A DNA stretch of 63,776 nucleotides from Bacteroidota bacterium (GTDB lineage: Bacteria; Bacteroidota; Bacteroidia; Bacteroidales; VadinHA17): assembly GCA_016718875.1 (NCBI GenBank), contig JADKBL010000037.1, forward strand, positions 1 to 63,776, given 5' to 3'. Below, piece after piece: positions 26,411 through 34,722 of this stretch. Both the position numbers and the translations under genes were made by a program. The first letter of the stretch is position 1. Each line of letters opens with the position of its first letter. The notes below the pieces were generated by a model that searched no databases, was not told where the DNA came from, and worked only from the letters and a program-made list of their open reading frames with translations.

Positions 26411-27160
26411 TTACCTGAATGTATAAGTAAATCCTAATGAGCCATAATTGAACATCGAGAAATTATAAACCTCGTCATTATCTGCACCACCCTCCAGCAG
26501 TCGGTATCCGACACTCATATGCACCTTGTCATTAAGCTCATACTGCGCGGCAAACAGAATATCTTCCGCTCGTCCCTGTGGTGCTGCGAGAGCATCCCCT
26601 TCAATCAGGAAACCAAGTCGGTCGTCCATCATTAAAAGAAGCCTGAAGTTAATTAAAGGTACAAATCCGGTATTCGTCTTTTTAGCAAAAGACCCGGGTG
26701 CACGCATAATGATTTCAGCATCCCTAAGTTTTGCTGTAATACCAAGACCAAATTCCACTTTCTTCTTTAATACAATATCATAGCGGTAAGTAAGCCGGTA
26801 TGAGTTGAATTTGTACCTGGCATCAAGCATAGAATCAGCAGGAAATTCTACACCGGCAAAAGAAACATCATAAGGAAGGAATCCATCAGATTTCATTGAA
26901 AGAGGTGCCACAAGTGCAATAATATTATGTCTTTCCCTGATCCGGTAACCTCCCCTGAATCTTACAAAGAATGATGAGGCTGAGGCCAGATCATTGGTCA
27001 GTGATAACCTTGTTCCCTGATCCCCCGGAATCTGTACATCGTTTTTACTTGCGCTTACAAATCCTGTTTCCATATTGAGTGAAAGCTGGGCCTGGATTGG
27101 GTTAATCTGTGTTAAGGCAATTATTATCAGAAATATATAAATCTTAAAATTGTTTTCCAT
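26411..27160 (-). CDS. Outer-membrane beta-barrel protein, unrecognised
   Basis: A 249-residue exported protein with a signal peptide (~1-24). Alternating aromatic strands (FFVRFRGGYRIRERHNIIAL, SYRLTYRYDIVLKKKVEFGL, DKVHMSVGYRLLEGGAD) and the terminal GSLGFTYTFR suggest an eight-to-ten-strand outer-membrane barrel. I do not recognise the family. It has its own -7 element and lies upstream of the glycosyltransferase with an 8-bp gap, so the two gene products may serve the same envelope structure. Confidence 0.65.
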   Translation of the reverse strand: MENNFKIYIFLIIIALTQINPIQAQLSLNMETGFVSASKNDVQIPGDQGTRLSLTNDLASASSFFVRFRGGYRIRERHNIIALVAPLSMKSDGFLPYDVSFAGVEFPADSMLDARYKFNSYRLTYRYDIVLKKKVEFGLGITAKLRDAEIIMRAPGSFAKKTNTGFVPLINFRLLLMMDDRLGFLIEGDALAAPQGRAEDILFAAQYELNDKVHMSVGYRLLEGGADNDEVYNFSMFNYGSLGFTYTFR

Positions 27161-27189
27161 TTTCTTGAATTTTGTTTATAAGGTTGCCG

Positions 27190-27197
27190 CAAAATTA
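27190..27197 (-). promoter_or_regulatory. TAnnTTTG -7 element (TAATTTTG) before the barrel-protein gene
   Basis: The minus strand reads TAATTTTG 29 nt before the ATG at 27160, suggesting this gene starts the transcript that runs through the glycosyltransferase, sigma factor and rsmG. Confidence 0.55.
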
Positions 27198-27207
27198 AAA
27201 TCTTAAT

Positions 27208-27729
27208 TTATTTCAGGCCTCCTTTATTTATTTTTTTACTGATACCCTCTGTATATATCATGAAATTAACTCCGTCACGTGAGATTTCAAATGTGGTATT
27301 AACACTATTTGAATTGATCTTTTTATATATTAGCCTGAATGCAGGTGATCCGGGATCATTTTCACTTGTAAGGGTTATTGTACTATCCTTGTAAGTAATA
27401 TTATATTTTATTGTATGCCCTTCATTATCAAACGAAATTGCGTTACCGGGCAGTCCATTCTTAAGATAAACAATCATAATATCATCCCTGATAGTTCTTC
27501 TTTTAAAATCCCCGGCTGAATAGTCGGAATGACTTCTGCGTTCAAGAATACTGCTGTCGAGCTCAAATGAAAAGCTGAAGTTTACGGTGCCTTCTCCGGG
27601 TATCCCTGATCCCTCGCTCTGCCATTCACCTGTAAGCCATTTCCATTTATCCCATGAAGCAGAAGGCTGGCTCAGGCATATCAGGGGCATAAACATTAAA
27701 GAAATGAATAACAAATGTTTGATTTTCAT
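27208..27729 (-). CDS. Exported lipocalin-like protein, unknown function
   Basis: A 173-residue protein with a signal peptide (~1-20). The mature part begins WDKWKWLTGEWQSEGSGIPG and continues in short beta strands, reminiscent of DUF1579/THAP4-type calycin barrels that open with a WLxGxW motif. The ligand is unknown. It has its own promoter element, divergent from tgt. Confidence 0.6.
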   Translation of the reverse strand: MKIKHLLFISLMFMPLICLSQPSASWDKWKWLTGEWQSEGSGIPGEGTVNFSFSFELDSSILERRSHSDYSAGDFKRRTIRDDIMIVYLKNGLPGNAISFDNEGHTIKYNITYKDSTITLTSENDPGSPAFRLIYKKINSNSVNTTFEISRDGVNFMIYTEGISKKINKGGLK

Positions 27730-27764
27730 GTTCTTGTTAGCCTTTTTTATAGATTATTGGATTT

Positions 27765-27772
27765 CAAAGGTA
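27765..27772 (-). promoter_or_regulatory. TAnnTTTG -7 element (TACCTTTG) before the lipocalin-like gene
   Basis: The minus strand reads TACCTTTG 35 nt before the ATG at 27729; it is divergent from the tgt element at 27816. Confidence 0.55.
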
Positions 27773-27815
27773 TCAAAAAACTTCACTATTATTTTTTCAG
27801 GCCGTATGTATCAAT

Positions 27816-27823
27816 TACATTTG
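27816..27823 (+). promoter_or_regulatory. TAnnTTTG -7 element (TACATTTG) for tgt
   Basis: TACATTTG lies 25 nt before the tgt ATG and is oriented away from the lipocalin-like gene's element. Confidence 0.6.
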
Positions 27824-27848
27824 TGCTGCTAAAAAATAAAACTGGTTT

Positions 27849-28976
27849 ATGTTCAGCATCGAAAGCAGGGATCCGGAATCAAAAGCAAGAACAGGCATGC
27901 TGACCACAGCACATGGAGATATACCAACTCCGATATTCATGCCTGTAGGCACAGTAGGCACGGTAAAAGGAGTGATGCAGAGGGATCTTTCAGAGGATAT
28001 CGATGCTAAGATCATTCTCGGGAATACATATCATCTTTATTTACGTCCCGGAATTGACATACTAAAAGCTGCAGGAGGGCTCCATAAATTTATGTCGTGG
28101 GAGCGTCCGATGCTCACCGACAGTGGAGGCTACCAGGTATTTTCCCTCACAGGAAATATGAAGCTGACAGAGGATGGTGCAATTTTCAAGTCGCATATAG
28201 ATGGCTCAAAGCATATATTTACACCAGAGAATACAGTTTATATACAGCGTGTTATCGGGGCTGATATTATGATGGCCTTTGATGAGTGCGCACCCTGGCC
28301 CTGCGAATACAGCTATGTAAAGAAATCGGTCGCATTAACCCACCGGTGGCTCGACAGGGCAGTAAACAGGTTTAAGGAGACTGATCCTGTGTGGGACTGG
28401 GACCAATATCTTTTTCCTATTGTTCAGGGCGGAATATATGATGACCTGAGGAGAGAATCAGCTGAAAAGATTGCTTCAAAAGGCATGGCCGGAAATGCAA
28501 TTGGCGGATTATCAGTAGGTGAACCTGCAGAGGATATGTACAGGATTATAGAAGTTGTGAATGAGATACTGCCTGAAGATAAACCACGTTATCTGATGGG
28601 AGTAGGTACCCCTGTTAACTTACTGGAAGCTATTGAAAGAGGGATTGATATGTTCGATTGTGTAATGCCAACAAGAAATGGCCGCAATGGAATGCTCTTT
28701 ACGAGTGAGGGTACAATAAATATCCGTAATAAAAAGTGGAATGATGATTTCAGCCCTATTGATCCTGCCGGGCCTTCGCTGGTGAGTCTTACCTATTCAA
28801 AAGCTTACCTGCGTCACCTTGTAATGACAGGAGAAAACCTTGGGGCACAGATAGCCAGTATTCACAACCTGGCATTCTATTTGAAACTGGTTGAGGAAGC
28901 CAGGGAGAAGATAAGACAAGGTATATTCAGAAAATGGAAGGATTCAATGATAAAAAAACTTTCAGTGAGACTTTAG
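27849..28976 (+). CDS. tgt: Queuine/preQ1 tRNA-ribosyltransferase
   Basis: A 375-residue TIM-barrel transglycosylase that exchanges G34 for preQ1 in GUN-anticodon tRNAs. Clear motifs are MLTDSGGYQVFSL, FPIVQGGIYDDLRRESAE, GGLSVGEP and DCVMPTRNGRNGM. In most bacteria a CxCxxC zinc site follows DFxPID; here residues ~304-315 read DPAGPSLVSLTY with no cysteine before SKAYLRHL. The distal His in SIHNLAFYL is kept. The lptF/G-like gene overlaps its end by 43 bp. Confidence 0.95.
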   Translation: MFSIESRDPESKARTGMLTTAHGDIPTPIFMPVGTVGTVKGVMQRDLSEDIDAKIILGNTYHLYLRPGIDILKAAGGLHKFMSWERPMLTDSGGYQVFSLTGNMKLTEDGAIFKSHIDGSKHIFTPENTVYIQRVIGADIMMAFDECAPWPCEYSYVKKSVALTHRWLDRAVNRFKETDPVWDWDQYLFPIVQGGIYDDLRRESAEKIASKGMAGNAIGGLSVGEPAEDMYRIIEVVNEILPEDKPRYLMGVGTPVNLLEAIERGIDMFDCVMPTRNGRNGMLFTSEGTINIRNKKWNDDFSPIDPAGPSLVSLTYSKAYLRHLVMTGENLGAQIASIHNLAFYLKLVEEAREKIRQGIFRKWKDSMIKKLSVRL

Positions 28977-30070
28977 GGTCACTGAAGATCAAGCTTATCG
29001 ACAAGTATATTATTAGAAAGTTCCTCGGTACTTTCTTCTTCTCTATTGTGCTTATCCTTACTATTGCCGTTGTGTTCGATTTCGCTGAAAAAATCGATAA
29101 CTTCATGGAGAAGGAAGCCCCTGTGAAGGCAATTATCTTTGATTACTATTTCAATTTCATTCCATATTTTGCAACTCTTTTTGCTCCCCTTTTTGTATTT
29201 ATTTCTGTTATTTTTTTCACATCAAAAATGGCTGTCAATACAGAGATTATTGCAATTCTTAACAGCGGGATGAGTTTCCGGAGGATGATGTGGCCTTACC
29301 TTATCTCAGCTGTGGTTATTGCGGTTTTCGCTTTTGTTCTTACAAATTTCATTATCCCGAGGGCTAATCTTGAGCGTATGGAATTTGAAGACAAATACTA
29401 CCGTTCAGCCAGCAGGAAGGTGACTGTGGAAAATATTCACCGCATGGTGTTTAAGAATGTTTATGTCTTTATGGGATCATACAATCCTATCAGCCAGCGC
29501 GGCCAGAATTTTACAATTGAACGTTTTGGTGAAAACGGAAGGCTTGAATCAAAACTCTCTTCACCTACCGTTGTTTTTGATACTGCAACAAATAAATGGT
29601 CGGCAATGAATTACACCCTGAGGGAGATTAATGACGAAAAGGAGATCATAACCAAAGGGATTCAAAAAGACACTACTCTTACAATAAAGCCGAGCGATTT
29701 TTCAAGGGATCCGGGTTTTGTCGGAACAATGACATACAGGGAACTGGCTGATTATATCAGTCTTCTTCAGCTTCAGGGCTCTGATGAGCTTAAACTCTTC
29801 CTGATAGAAAAGCATAAAAGATTTTCAAATCCCTTTGCAGTGTTTATTCTGACATTGATTGGTGTTTCACTCTCCTCCCGGAAAGTAAGAGGCGGGATAG
29901 GGATGAATATCGGAATCGGACTTATATTAAGTTTCTCATATATTCTCTTTCTTCAGTTTGCCTCACAGTTCTCTCTTAAAGGGAATCTCAATCCCATGCT
30001 GGCAATGTGGATCCCAAATCTGCTCTATACTGTTATTGCTTTAGTGCTTTATAAGTTGGCACCAAAGTAG
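28934..30070 (+). CDS. LptF/LptG-family permease (YjgP/YjgQ)
   Basis: A 378-residue inner-membrane protein: N-terminal transmembrane helices (residues ~28-50, 65-90, 118-140), a periplasmic beta-jellyroll region (~150-270) and three C-terminal helices (~285-375). KLIDKYIIRKFLGTFFFSI and NTEIIAILNSGMSFRRMMWP are typical. LptF/G with LptB drives lipopolysaccharide transport to the outer membrane. The only upstream ATG is at 28934, inside tgt; a start nearer LKIKLIDKY would need a non-ATG codon. Which of LptF or LptG it corresponds to is not clear. Confidence 0.9.
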   Translation: MEGFNDKKTFSETLGSLKIKLIDKYIIRKFLGTFFFSIVLILTIAVVFDFAEKIDNFMEKEAPVKAIIFDYYFNFIPYFATLFAPLFVFISVIFFTSKMAVNTEIIAILNSGMSFRRMMWPYLISAVVIAVFAFVLTNFIIPRANLERMEFEDKYYRSASRKVTVENIHRMVFKNVYVFMGSYNPISQRGQNFTIERFGENGRLESKLSSPTVVFDTATNKWSAMNYTLREINDEKEIITKGIQKDTTLTIKPSDFSRDPGFVGTMTYRELADYISLLQLQGSDELKLFLIEKHKRFSNPFAVFILTLIGVSLSSRKVRGGIGMNIGIGLILSFSYILFLQFASQFSLKGNLNPMLAMWIPNLLYTVIALVLYKLAPK

Positions 30071-30168
30071 CTATTCTGATCCTTCATCAAATATTTCAAT
30101 TATTGACCATTATCATATAATTTTATGATTATTAATTCTTAGTTTGTGCCATCTAAAAACACTGAATT

Positions 30169-31713
30169 ATGGCAGATAATAAAAAGCTCCGCGAACTGAA
30201 GGAGAAACGTGAGAAACTGCTGCTCGGAGGCGGAGAGCAGGCAATTGAAAAACAGAAGGCTATGGGCAAAAGAACTGCCCGTGAACGTATTATGGGCCTT
30301 CTCGATAAAAATTCATTTAGTGAGTATGATCTTTTCGTTGAACATGATGCCCGTGATTTTGATATGGATAAAAAATCGCTGCCTAGCGATGGTGTCATTA
30401 TTGGAACAGGGACCATATACGGAGCACCTATAGCAATTTTTGCCCAGGACTTCACCGTGGCAGGAGGTTCTCTCGGGCTGATGCACTCGAGAAAGATCAC
30501 AAAGATTATGGATCATGCACTTAAGATGAGAATTCCGTTAATAGGTATCAATGATTCCGGAGGAGCAAGGATACAGGAGGGTGTTAACTCACTGGCAGGA
30601 TATGGAGAGATCTTCTTCAGAAATACAATATCAAGCGGGGTTATTCCCCAGATATCGGTAATACTGGGTCCTTGTGCCGGAGGTGCGGTATATTCTCCGG
30701 CACTGACCGATTTTGTTTTCGTTGTCGATAATATCTCAAAGATGTTTATCACTGGTCCTGAAGTAATCAAGACTGTTCTGGGTGAAGAGATTTCAATGGA
30801 GGATCTTGGAGGAGCAAGGGTTCATAGTGAAGTGACCGGTAATGCACATTTCTTTGCCCATAGTGAGGATGAATGCTTTGAGCAGATCAAAAAACTGATC
30901 ACTTTCATACCATGGCATAATGGCAAAAAGGCAAGGGCATTTGATGCCGCTGAACCAGATAAAAAATTCAATATAAGCAAGATAATTCCTGAAGACCCAA
31001 CTATGCCCTATGATGTAAAGGATGTTATCCGGGCTATTGTCGATAATTCAGATTTCTTTGAGATAATGGAGCTGTACGCCAAAAACATAGTTATAGGCTT
31101 TGGAAGGATGGGAGGAAAGACTACAGGTTTTGTCGCAAATCAGCCTCTGGAAATGGCGGGAGTTCTTGATGTTGATTCATCTGACAAGGCTGCACGTTTT
31201 ATACGGTACTGCGATTCATTCAATATTCCGATTATTACTCTGGTTGATCTCCCGGGATACCTTCCCGGTGTTGACCAGGAACATGCCGGTGTTATCAGAC
31301 ACGGAGCAAAGTTACTGTATGCCTACAGTGAAGCTACAGTTCCAAAGCTAACAGTTATTCTCCGCAAAGCTTATGGGGGAGGTTACATAGCTATGAGCTC
31401 GCGCCATCTGCGTGCCGATTTTGTTTTTGCATGGCCATCAGCAGAAATAGCAGTAATGGGGCCTGAAGGTGCCGCAAATATTATTTTCAGAAAAGAGATA
31501 ATGTCGGCAGCCGACCCTGATCAGATGAGAAAACAGAAGGTGGAAGAATATAAAATTAAATTTGCCAATCCTTATGTTGCTGCGTCAAGAGGTTATGTTG
31601 ACGCTGTAATAGATCCTGCTGATACACGTAAGTTTCTGCTTCACGGAATTGAGATTTCAGAATACAAAGATGTTCCTATGCCGGCAAAAAAGCACGGGTT
31701 ACCTCCTTTCTGA
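30169..31713 (+). CDS. Acyl-CoA carboxylase / methylmalonyl-CoA decarboxylase carboxyltransferase subunit
   Basis: A 514-residue biotin-dependent carboxyltransferase (PccB/MmdA type) with both crotonase-like halves: GKRTARERIMGLLDKNSF near the N-terminus, INDSGGARIQEGV and GPCAGGAVYSPALTDF in the first, and DLPGYLPGVDQEHAGVIRHG plus RKAYGGGYIAMSS in the second. It moves a carboxyl group between biotin and propionyl- or methylmalonyl-CoA. The biotin carrier protein follows after 30 bp. No biotin carboxylase or membrane decarboxylase subunit is adjacent, so carboxylase, decarboxylase and transcarboxylase roles cannot be separated. Confidence 0.93.
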   Translation: MADNKKLRELKEKREKLLLGGGEQAIEKQKAMGKRTARERIMGLLDKNSFSEYDLFVEHDARDFDMDKKSLPSDGVIIGTGTIYGAPIAIFAQDFTVAGGSLGLMHSRKITKIMDHALKMRIPLIGINDSGGARIQEGVNSLAGYGEIFFRNTISSGVIPQISVILGPCAGGAVYSPALTDFVFVVDNISKMFITGPEVIKTVLGEEISMEDLGGARVHSEVTGNAHFFAHSEDECFEQIKKLITFIPWHNGKKARAFDAAEPDKKFNISKIIPEDPTMPYDVKDVIRAIVDNSDFFEIMELYAKNIVIGFGRMGGKTTGFVANQPLEMAGVLDVDSSDKAARFIRYCDSFNIPIITLVDLPGYLPGVDQEHAGVIRHGAKLLYAYSEATVPKLTVILRKAYGGGYIAMSSRHLRADFVFAWPSAEIAVMGPEGAANIIFRKEIMSAADPDQMRKQKVEEYKIKFANPYVAASRGYVDAVIDPADTRKFLLHGIEISEYKDVPMPAKKHGLPPF

Positions 31714-31743
31714 TTTTTTGTTTTAATAATTAAAGAAATAAAA

Positions 31744-32064
31744 ATGACAACCAGCGAAGATAATCTTGGTTTTCTCAATATAAATTCCGGTTTGTATAAA
31801 ACCAGGATAAGCACCGGGTTTAAAAACAGAAAGGCTTACAAGCCTGCAGATCCTAAGCTTATTCTGAGTTTCATACCGGGGACAATAATTGAAATCCTTG
31901 TAAAGGTGGGGCAGTCTGTGAAAAAGGGTGATGACCTGATGATACTTGATGCAATGAAAATGAAGAATCGCCTTAAGTGCAGCATGGATGGAAAAGTGAA
32001 GAAAATTACAGTTGAAAACGGCACCAGGGTTCCCAAAGGGATAGTTCTTATCGAGCTTGAGTAG
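31744..32064 (+). CDS. Biotin carboxyl carrier protein (biotinyl-lipoyl domain)
   Basis: A 106-residue carrier. The biotinyl domain occupies residues ~38-106 with the biotin-accepting Lys72 in ILDAMKMKN; the usual EAMKM reads DAMKM here. The ~35-residue N-terminus is short, without the Ala/Pro linker of many carriers. It serves the carboxyltransferase encoded just upstream. Its 3' end overlaps the convergent ispE gene by 17 bp. Confidence 0.9.
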   Translation: MTTSEDNLGFLNINSGLYKTRISTGFKNRKAYKPADPKLILSFIPGTIIEILVKVGQSVKKGDDLMILDAMKMKNRLKCSMDGKVKKITVENGTRVPKGIVLIELE

Positions 32065-32893
32065 GTTCCTTAAGAAAGCCCTGCCAGATTACATGTTTCT
32101 TTAGCTTTTCCGGCAACGAATGCCTGTTTCTATATATCCCGTATACTGATGATCCGCTGCCTGACATTAAACTGAAAATGGCTCCTGAACGGTAAAGTTC
32201 CTGTTTGAGTATTCCTATAAGGGGGAACCGGCTAAATGCATAATCTTCAAAATCATTTATAATCAGATCTTTCCATTTTTCAGGAGGATAATTTTCTATT
32301 ATACCGGATAACTTTTGCTGAGGCAATTCCGGAATGCAGTTCTGATAAGCTTCTCTTGTGTTTACATTAATTCCGGGATTGAGCAGTACTATGTAATAAT
32401 TAGAAAGAACTTGTTTTTCACATGTTTCAAGCTTCTCGCCACGTCCTGTCGCAAATGCGGGAATTGCATCAATAAAGAAAGGACAGTCGCTGCCCAGTTC
32501 AAGAGCAATCGATCTGAGCCTGTCATTGTCCATATTTAAGCCATGGCATCTGTTTATACCTTTCAGGATATATGCTGCATCGGATGATCCTCCGCCAAGC
32601 CCGGCTCCTGCGGGTATACCTTTGTGAAGATGCATCTCCAGGTATGGAAAACTGTAATTCTCACGAAGCTTTCTGACGGCCTTCATAACAAGATTATCTT
32701 CAGGATTGCCCCCTGTTTCAAGACCGGTAACAGTCAGTAAATCTCCATTTTCCTGATTTTCGGCAACTACAAATTCAAGAGCGTCACACAACGGAAGAGG
32801 ACAGAAAAGAGTTTCGATGTTGTGAAAACCATCCTGCCGTTTCTCAGTGATTCTCAATCCGATATTGATCTTGGCTCTTGGAAATGTAACCAT
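32048..32893 (-). CDS. ispE: 4-diphosphocytidyl-2-C-methyl-D-erythritol kinase
   Basis: A 281-residue GHMP kinase of the MEP isoprenoid pathway. Diagnostic motifs are FPRAKINIGLRITEKRQDGF at the N-terminus, the ATP-binding GIPAGAGLGGGSSDAA, GSDCPFFI and the C-terminal SLMSGSGSSVYGI. The open frame extends 35 codons upstream to 32998, but the conserved PRAKINIG start fixes the ATG at 32893. It converges with the biotin-carrier gene. Confidence 0.95.
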   Translation of the reverse strand: MVTFPRAKINIGLRITEKRQDGFHNIETLFCPLPLCDALEFVVAENQENGDLLTVTGLETGGNPEDNLVMKAVRKLRENYSFPYLEMHLHKGIPAGAGLGGGSSDAAYILKGINRCHGLNMDNDRLRSIALELGSDCPFFIDAIPAFATGRGEKLETCEKQVLSNYYIVLLNPGINVNTREAYQNCIPELPQQKLSGIIENYPPEKWKDLIINDFEDYAFSRFPLIGILKQELYRSGAIFSLMSGSGSSVYGIYRNRHSLPEKLKKHVIWQGFLKEPTQAR

Positions 32894-33107
32894 TTGTAAT
32901 GTTATGTCCTGTAAAAATACAGCTTGGTTTTGAATTTGATACATCAATCTGGGGTAATAGCTTTTCAACAAGTTGTTAACATTGGTTGTTTGAAACAAAA
33001 TCTGCTCTCTTCTGGTTTAATTTATAAGCTATGTCATACCTTTAACACGCACTGAATCAACAATTTATAATCTATATAACTAATTGTCAATCAATATAAT
33101 ACAATAG

Positions 33108-34631
33108 ATGGCTAATCAAAAGTATACCCCAAAGAAAGTCGTTCCGGTGATGCCTGATTTTGGCAAGGTGCCTCCCCAGGCACTCGATATGGAAGAGGCG
33201 GTTTTGGGAGCAGTCATGCTTGAAAAGGAGGCTGTAATTACAGTTCTTGATATTCTCAGACCCGAGAGTTTTTACAAAGAATCCCACCAGAAAATATTCA
33301 AGGCAATAGGTGATCTCAATGCAAGGGAATTTCCTGTTGACCTGTATACAGTGACAGAAGAGCTGCGTGCAAATAATCTCCTTGAGAGCGTGGGAGGCCC
33401 GGTATACCTTACCCAGCTCACAGCAAAGGTTGTATCGGCAGCCAATGTCGACTATCATTCAAGAATCGTAGCACAGAAATATATTCAGAGGGAACTTATC
33501 AGGGTATCAACAATGATCCAAACACGTTCATTTGATGATACTGAAGATATTACAGAGCTTCTAGATTATTCGGAAAATGAAATTTTTCAGATTGCTGAAG
33601 GAAATATTAAAAGGGAAATTGCCCCTATAAATGCAGTTATTAAGGATGCAATAAGGGAGATTGAAGCAGCCGGTAAGAGGGAAGATGCGCTTGTTGGTAC
33701 TCCTTCAGGATTTACAAAACTCGACAGACTTACTTCCGGTTGGCAGAAATCTGAACTTGTGATCATTGCTGCAAGACCTTCAATGGGAAAGACAGCATTT
33801 GCTCTTTCTATGGCTCGCAATATGGCAGTTGATCATGGAAAATACGTAGCTATATTCTCTTGTGAAATGTCTTCAATTCAGCTTGTTAACAGGCTTATTG
33901 TGGCAGAAACTGATATTCCCGGAGACAAGATAAAGAATGGCAGATTAAATGAAGAGGAGTGGAAGCAGCTTGATTCAAGGATCAAAAAACTCGTTCAGGC
34001 TCCCATTTTCATTGATGATACTCCTGCAATATCAATAAGTGAACTTAGAGGGAAGTGCAGACGTCTGATGGCACAGCATAAGCTTGATATCGTGATAGTC
34101 GACTACCTTCAGCTGATGTCCGGACCAGAGAACTCCGGTAGCCGTGAACAGGAGGTAAGTATGATATCACGATCATTAAAGAGCATTGCAAAGGAACTAA
34201 ATGTGCCGATTCTTGCACTTTCGCAGCTTAACCGTTCAGTTGAAATGAGGGGTGGTACAAAGCGACCCCTGCTTTCCGACCTCAGGGAATCAGGAGCCAT
34301 TGAGCAGGATGCTGATATGGTAGTATTCATTCACCGTCAGGAAAAATTCGGGATCCCTGCATTTGAAGACGGATCCTCAACAAAAGGTATTGCCGAGATC
34401 ATTCTTGCAAAAAACAGGAACGGACCTGTTGATGATGTAAGGTTAAGATTCCGTGAGGAGAAGGCCCAGTTTGTAGATCTCGATGATTTTGATCTTGAGA
34501 GCTCCCCCGATATGGCTCCGGGAGTACAGAGTGTTACATTCGGCTCAAAAATGAATCATGATAATTTCAGAAAGCTGGGAGGTGAATTCGATCATGAATC
34601 AGGTCTCCATGAGGAACCTCCATTTGCCTGA
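33108..34631 (+). CDS. dnaB: Replicative DNA helicase
   Basis: A 507-residue DnaB: N-terminal helical domain (PPQALDMEEAVLGAVMLEKE, residues 24-43), linker, and RecA-like motor with Walker A in ARPSMGKTAFALSMA (~222-236), Walker B in DIVIVDYLQLM, LSQLNRSVEMR and DLRESGAIEQDADMVVFIHR. The C-terminal tail is acidic. No intein is present. It unwinds DNA at the replication fork. It converges on the DUF5686 gene, separated by an inverted repeat. Confidence 0.97.
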   Translation: MANQKYTPKKVVPVMPDFGKVPPQALDMEEAVLGAVMLEKEAVITVLDILRPESFYKESHQKIFKAIGDLNAREFPVDLYTVTEELRANNLLESVGGPVYLTQLTAKVVSAANVDYHSRIVAQKYIQRELIRVSTMIQTRSFDDTEDITELLDYSENEIFQIAEGNIKREIAPINAVIKDAIREIEAAGKREDALVGTPSGFTKLDRLTSGWQKSELVIIAARPSMGKTAFALSMARNMAVDHGKYVAIFSCEMSSIQLVNRLIVAETDIPGDKIKNGRLNEEEWKQLDSRIKKLVQAPIFIDDTPAISISELRGKCRRLMAQHKLDIVIVDYLQLMSGPENSGSREQEVSMISRSLKSIAKELNVPILALSQLNRSVEMRGGTKRPLLSDLRESGAIEQDADMVVFIHRQEKFGIPAFEDGSSTKGIAEIILAKNRNGPVDDVRLRFREEKAQFVDLDDFDLESSPDMAPGVQSVTFGSKMNHDNFRKLGGEFDHESGLHEEPPFA

Positions 34632-34647
34632 ATAATTATTTTTTTAT

Positions 34648-34715
34648 TCTGCGTTAATCTGCGAGATCAGCGGGATACATTTTTATCTCCCGCAGAGAGC
34701 GCAGATTTTCGCTGA
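34648..34715. repeat. Interspersed inverted repeat, 'tctgcg' family, copy 2
   Basis: The left arm tctgcgttaatctgcgagat runs on to cagcggga; the right arm begins tcccgcagagagcgcagatt and ends ttcgctga. They pair with about 21 of 28 positions complementary around a short AT-rich loop. This copy fills the gap between convergent dnaB and the DUF5686 gene. The related copy is at 16792-16864. Confidence 0.8.
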
Positions 34716-34722
34716 TATTGAT

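Noticed and set aside
33108..34631. Intein or split in dnaB, a common intein site
   Set aside because: Length and motif spacing are those of an uninterrupted helicase.
34641..34722. Insertion-sequence end between dnaB and the DUF5686 gene
   Set aside because: There is no transposase gene or target-site duplication; the element is a short palindrome of an interspersed family.
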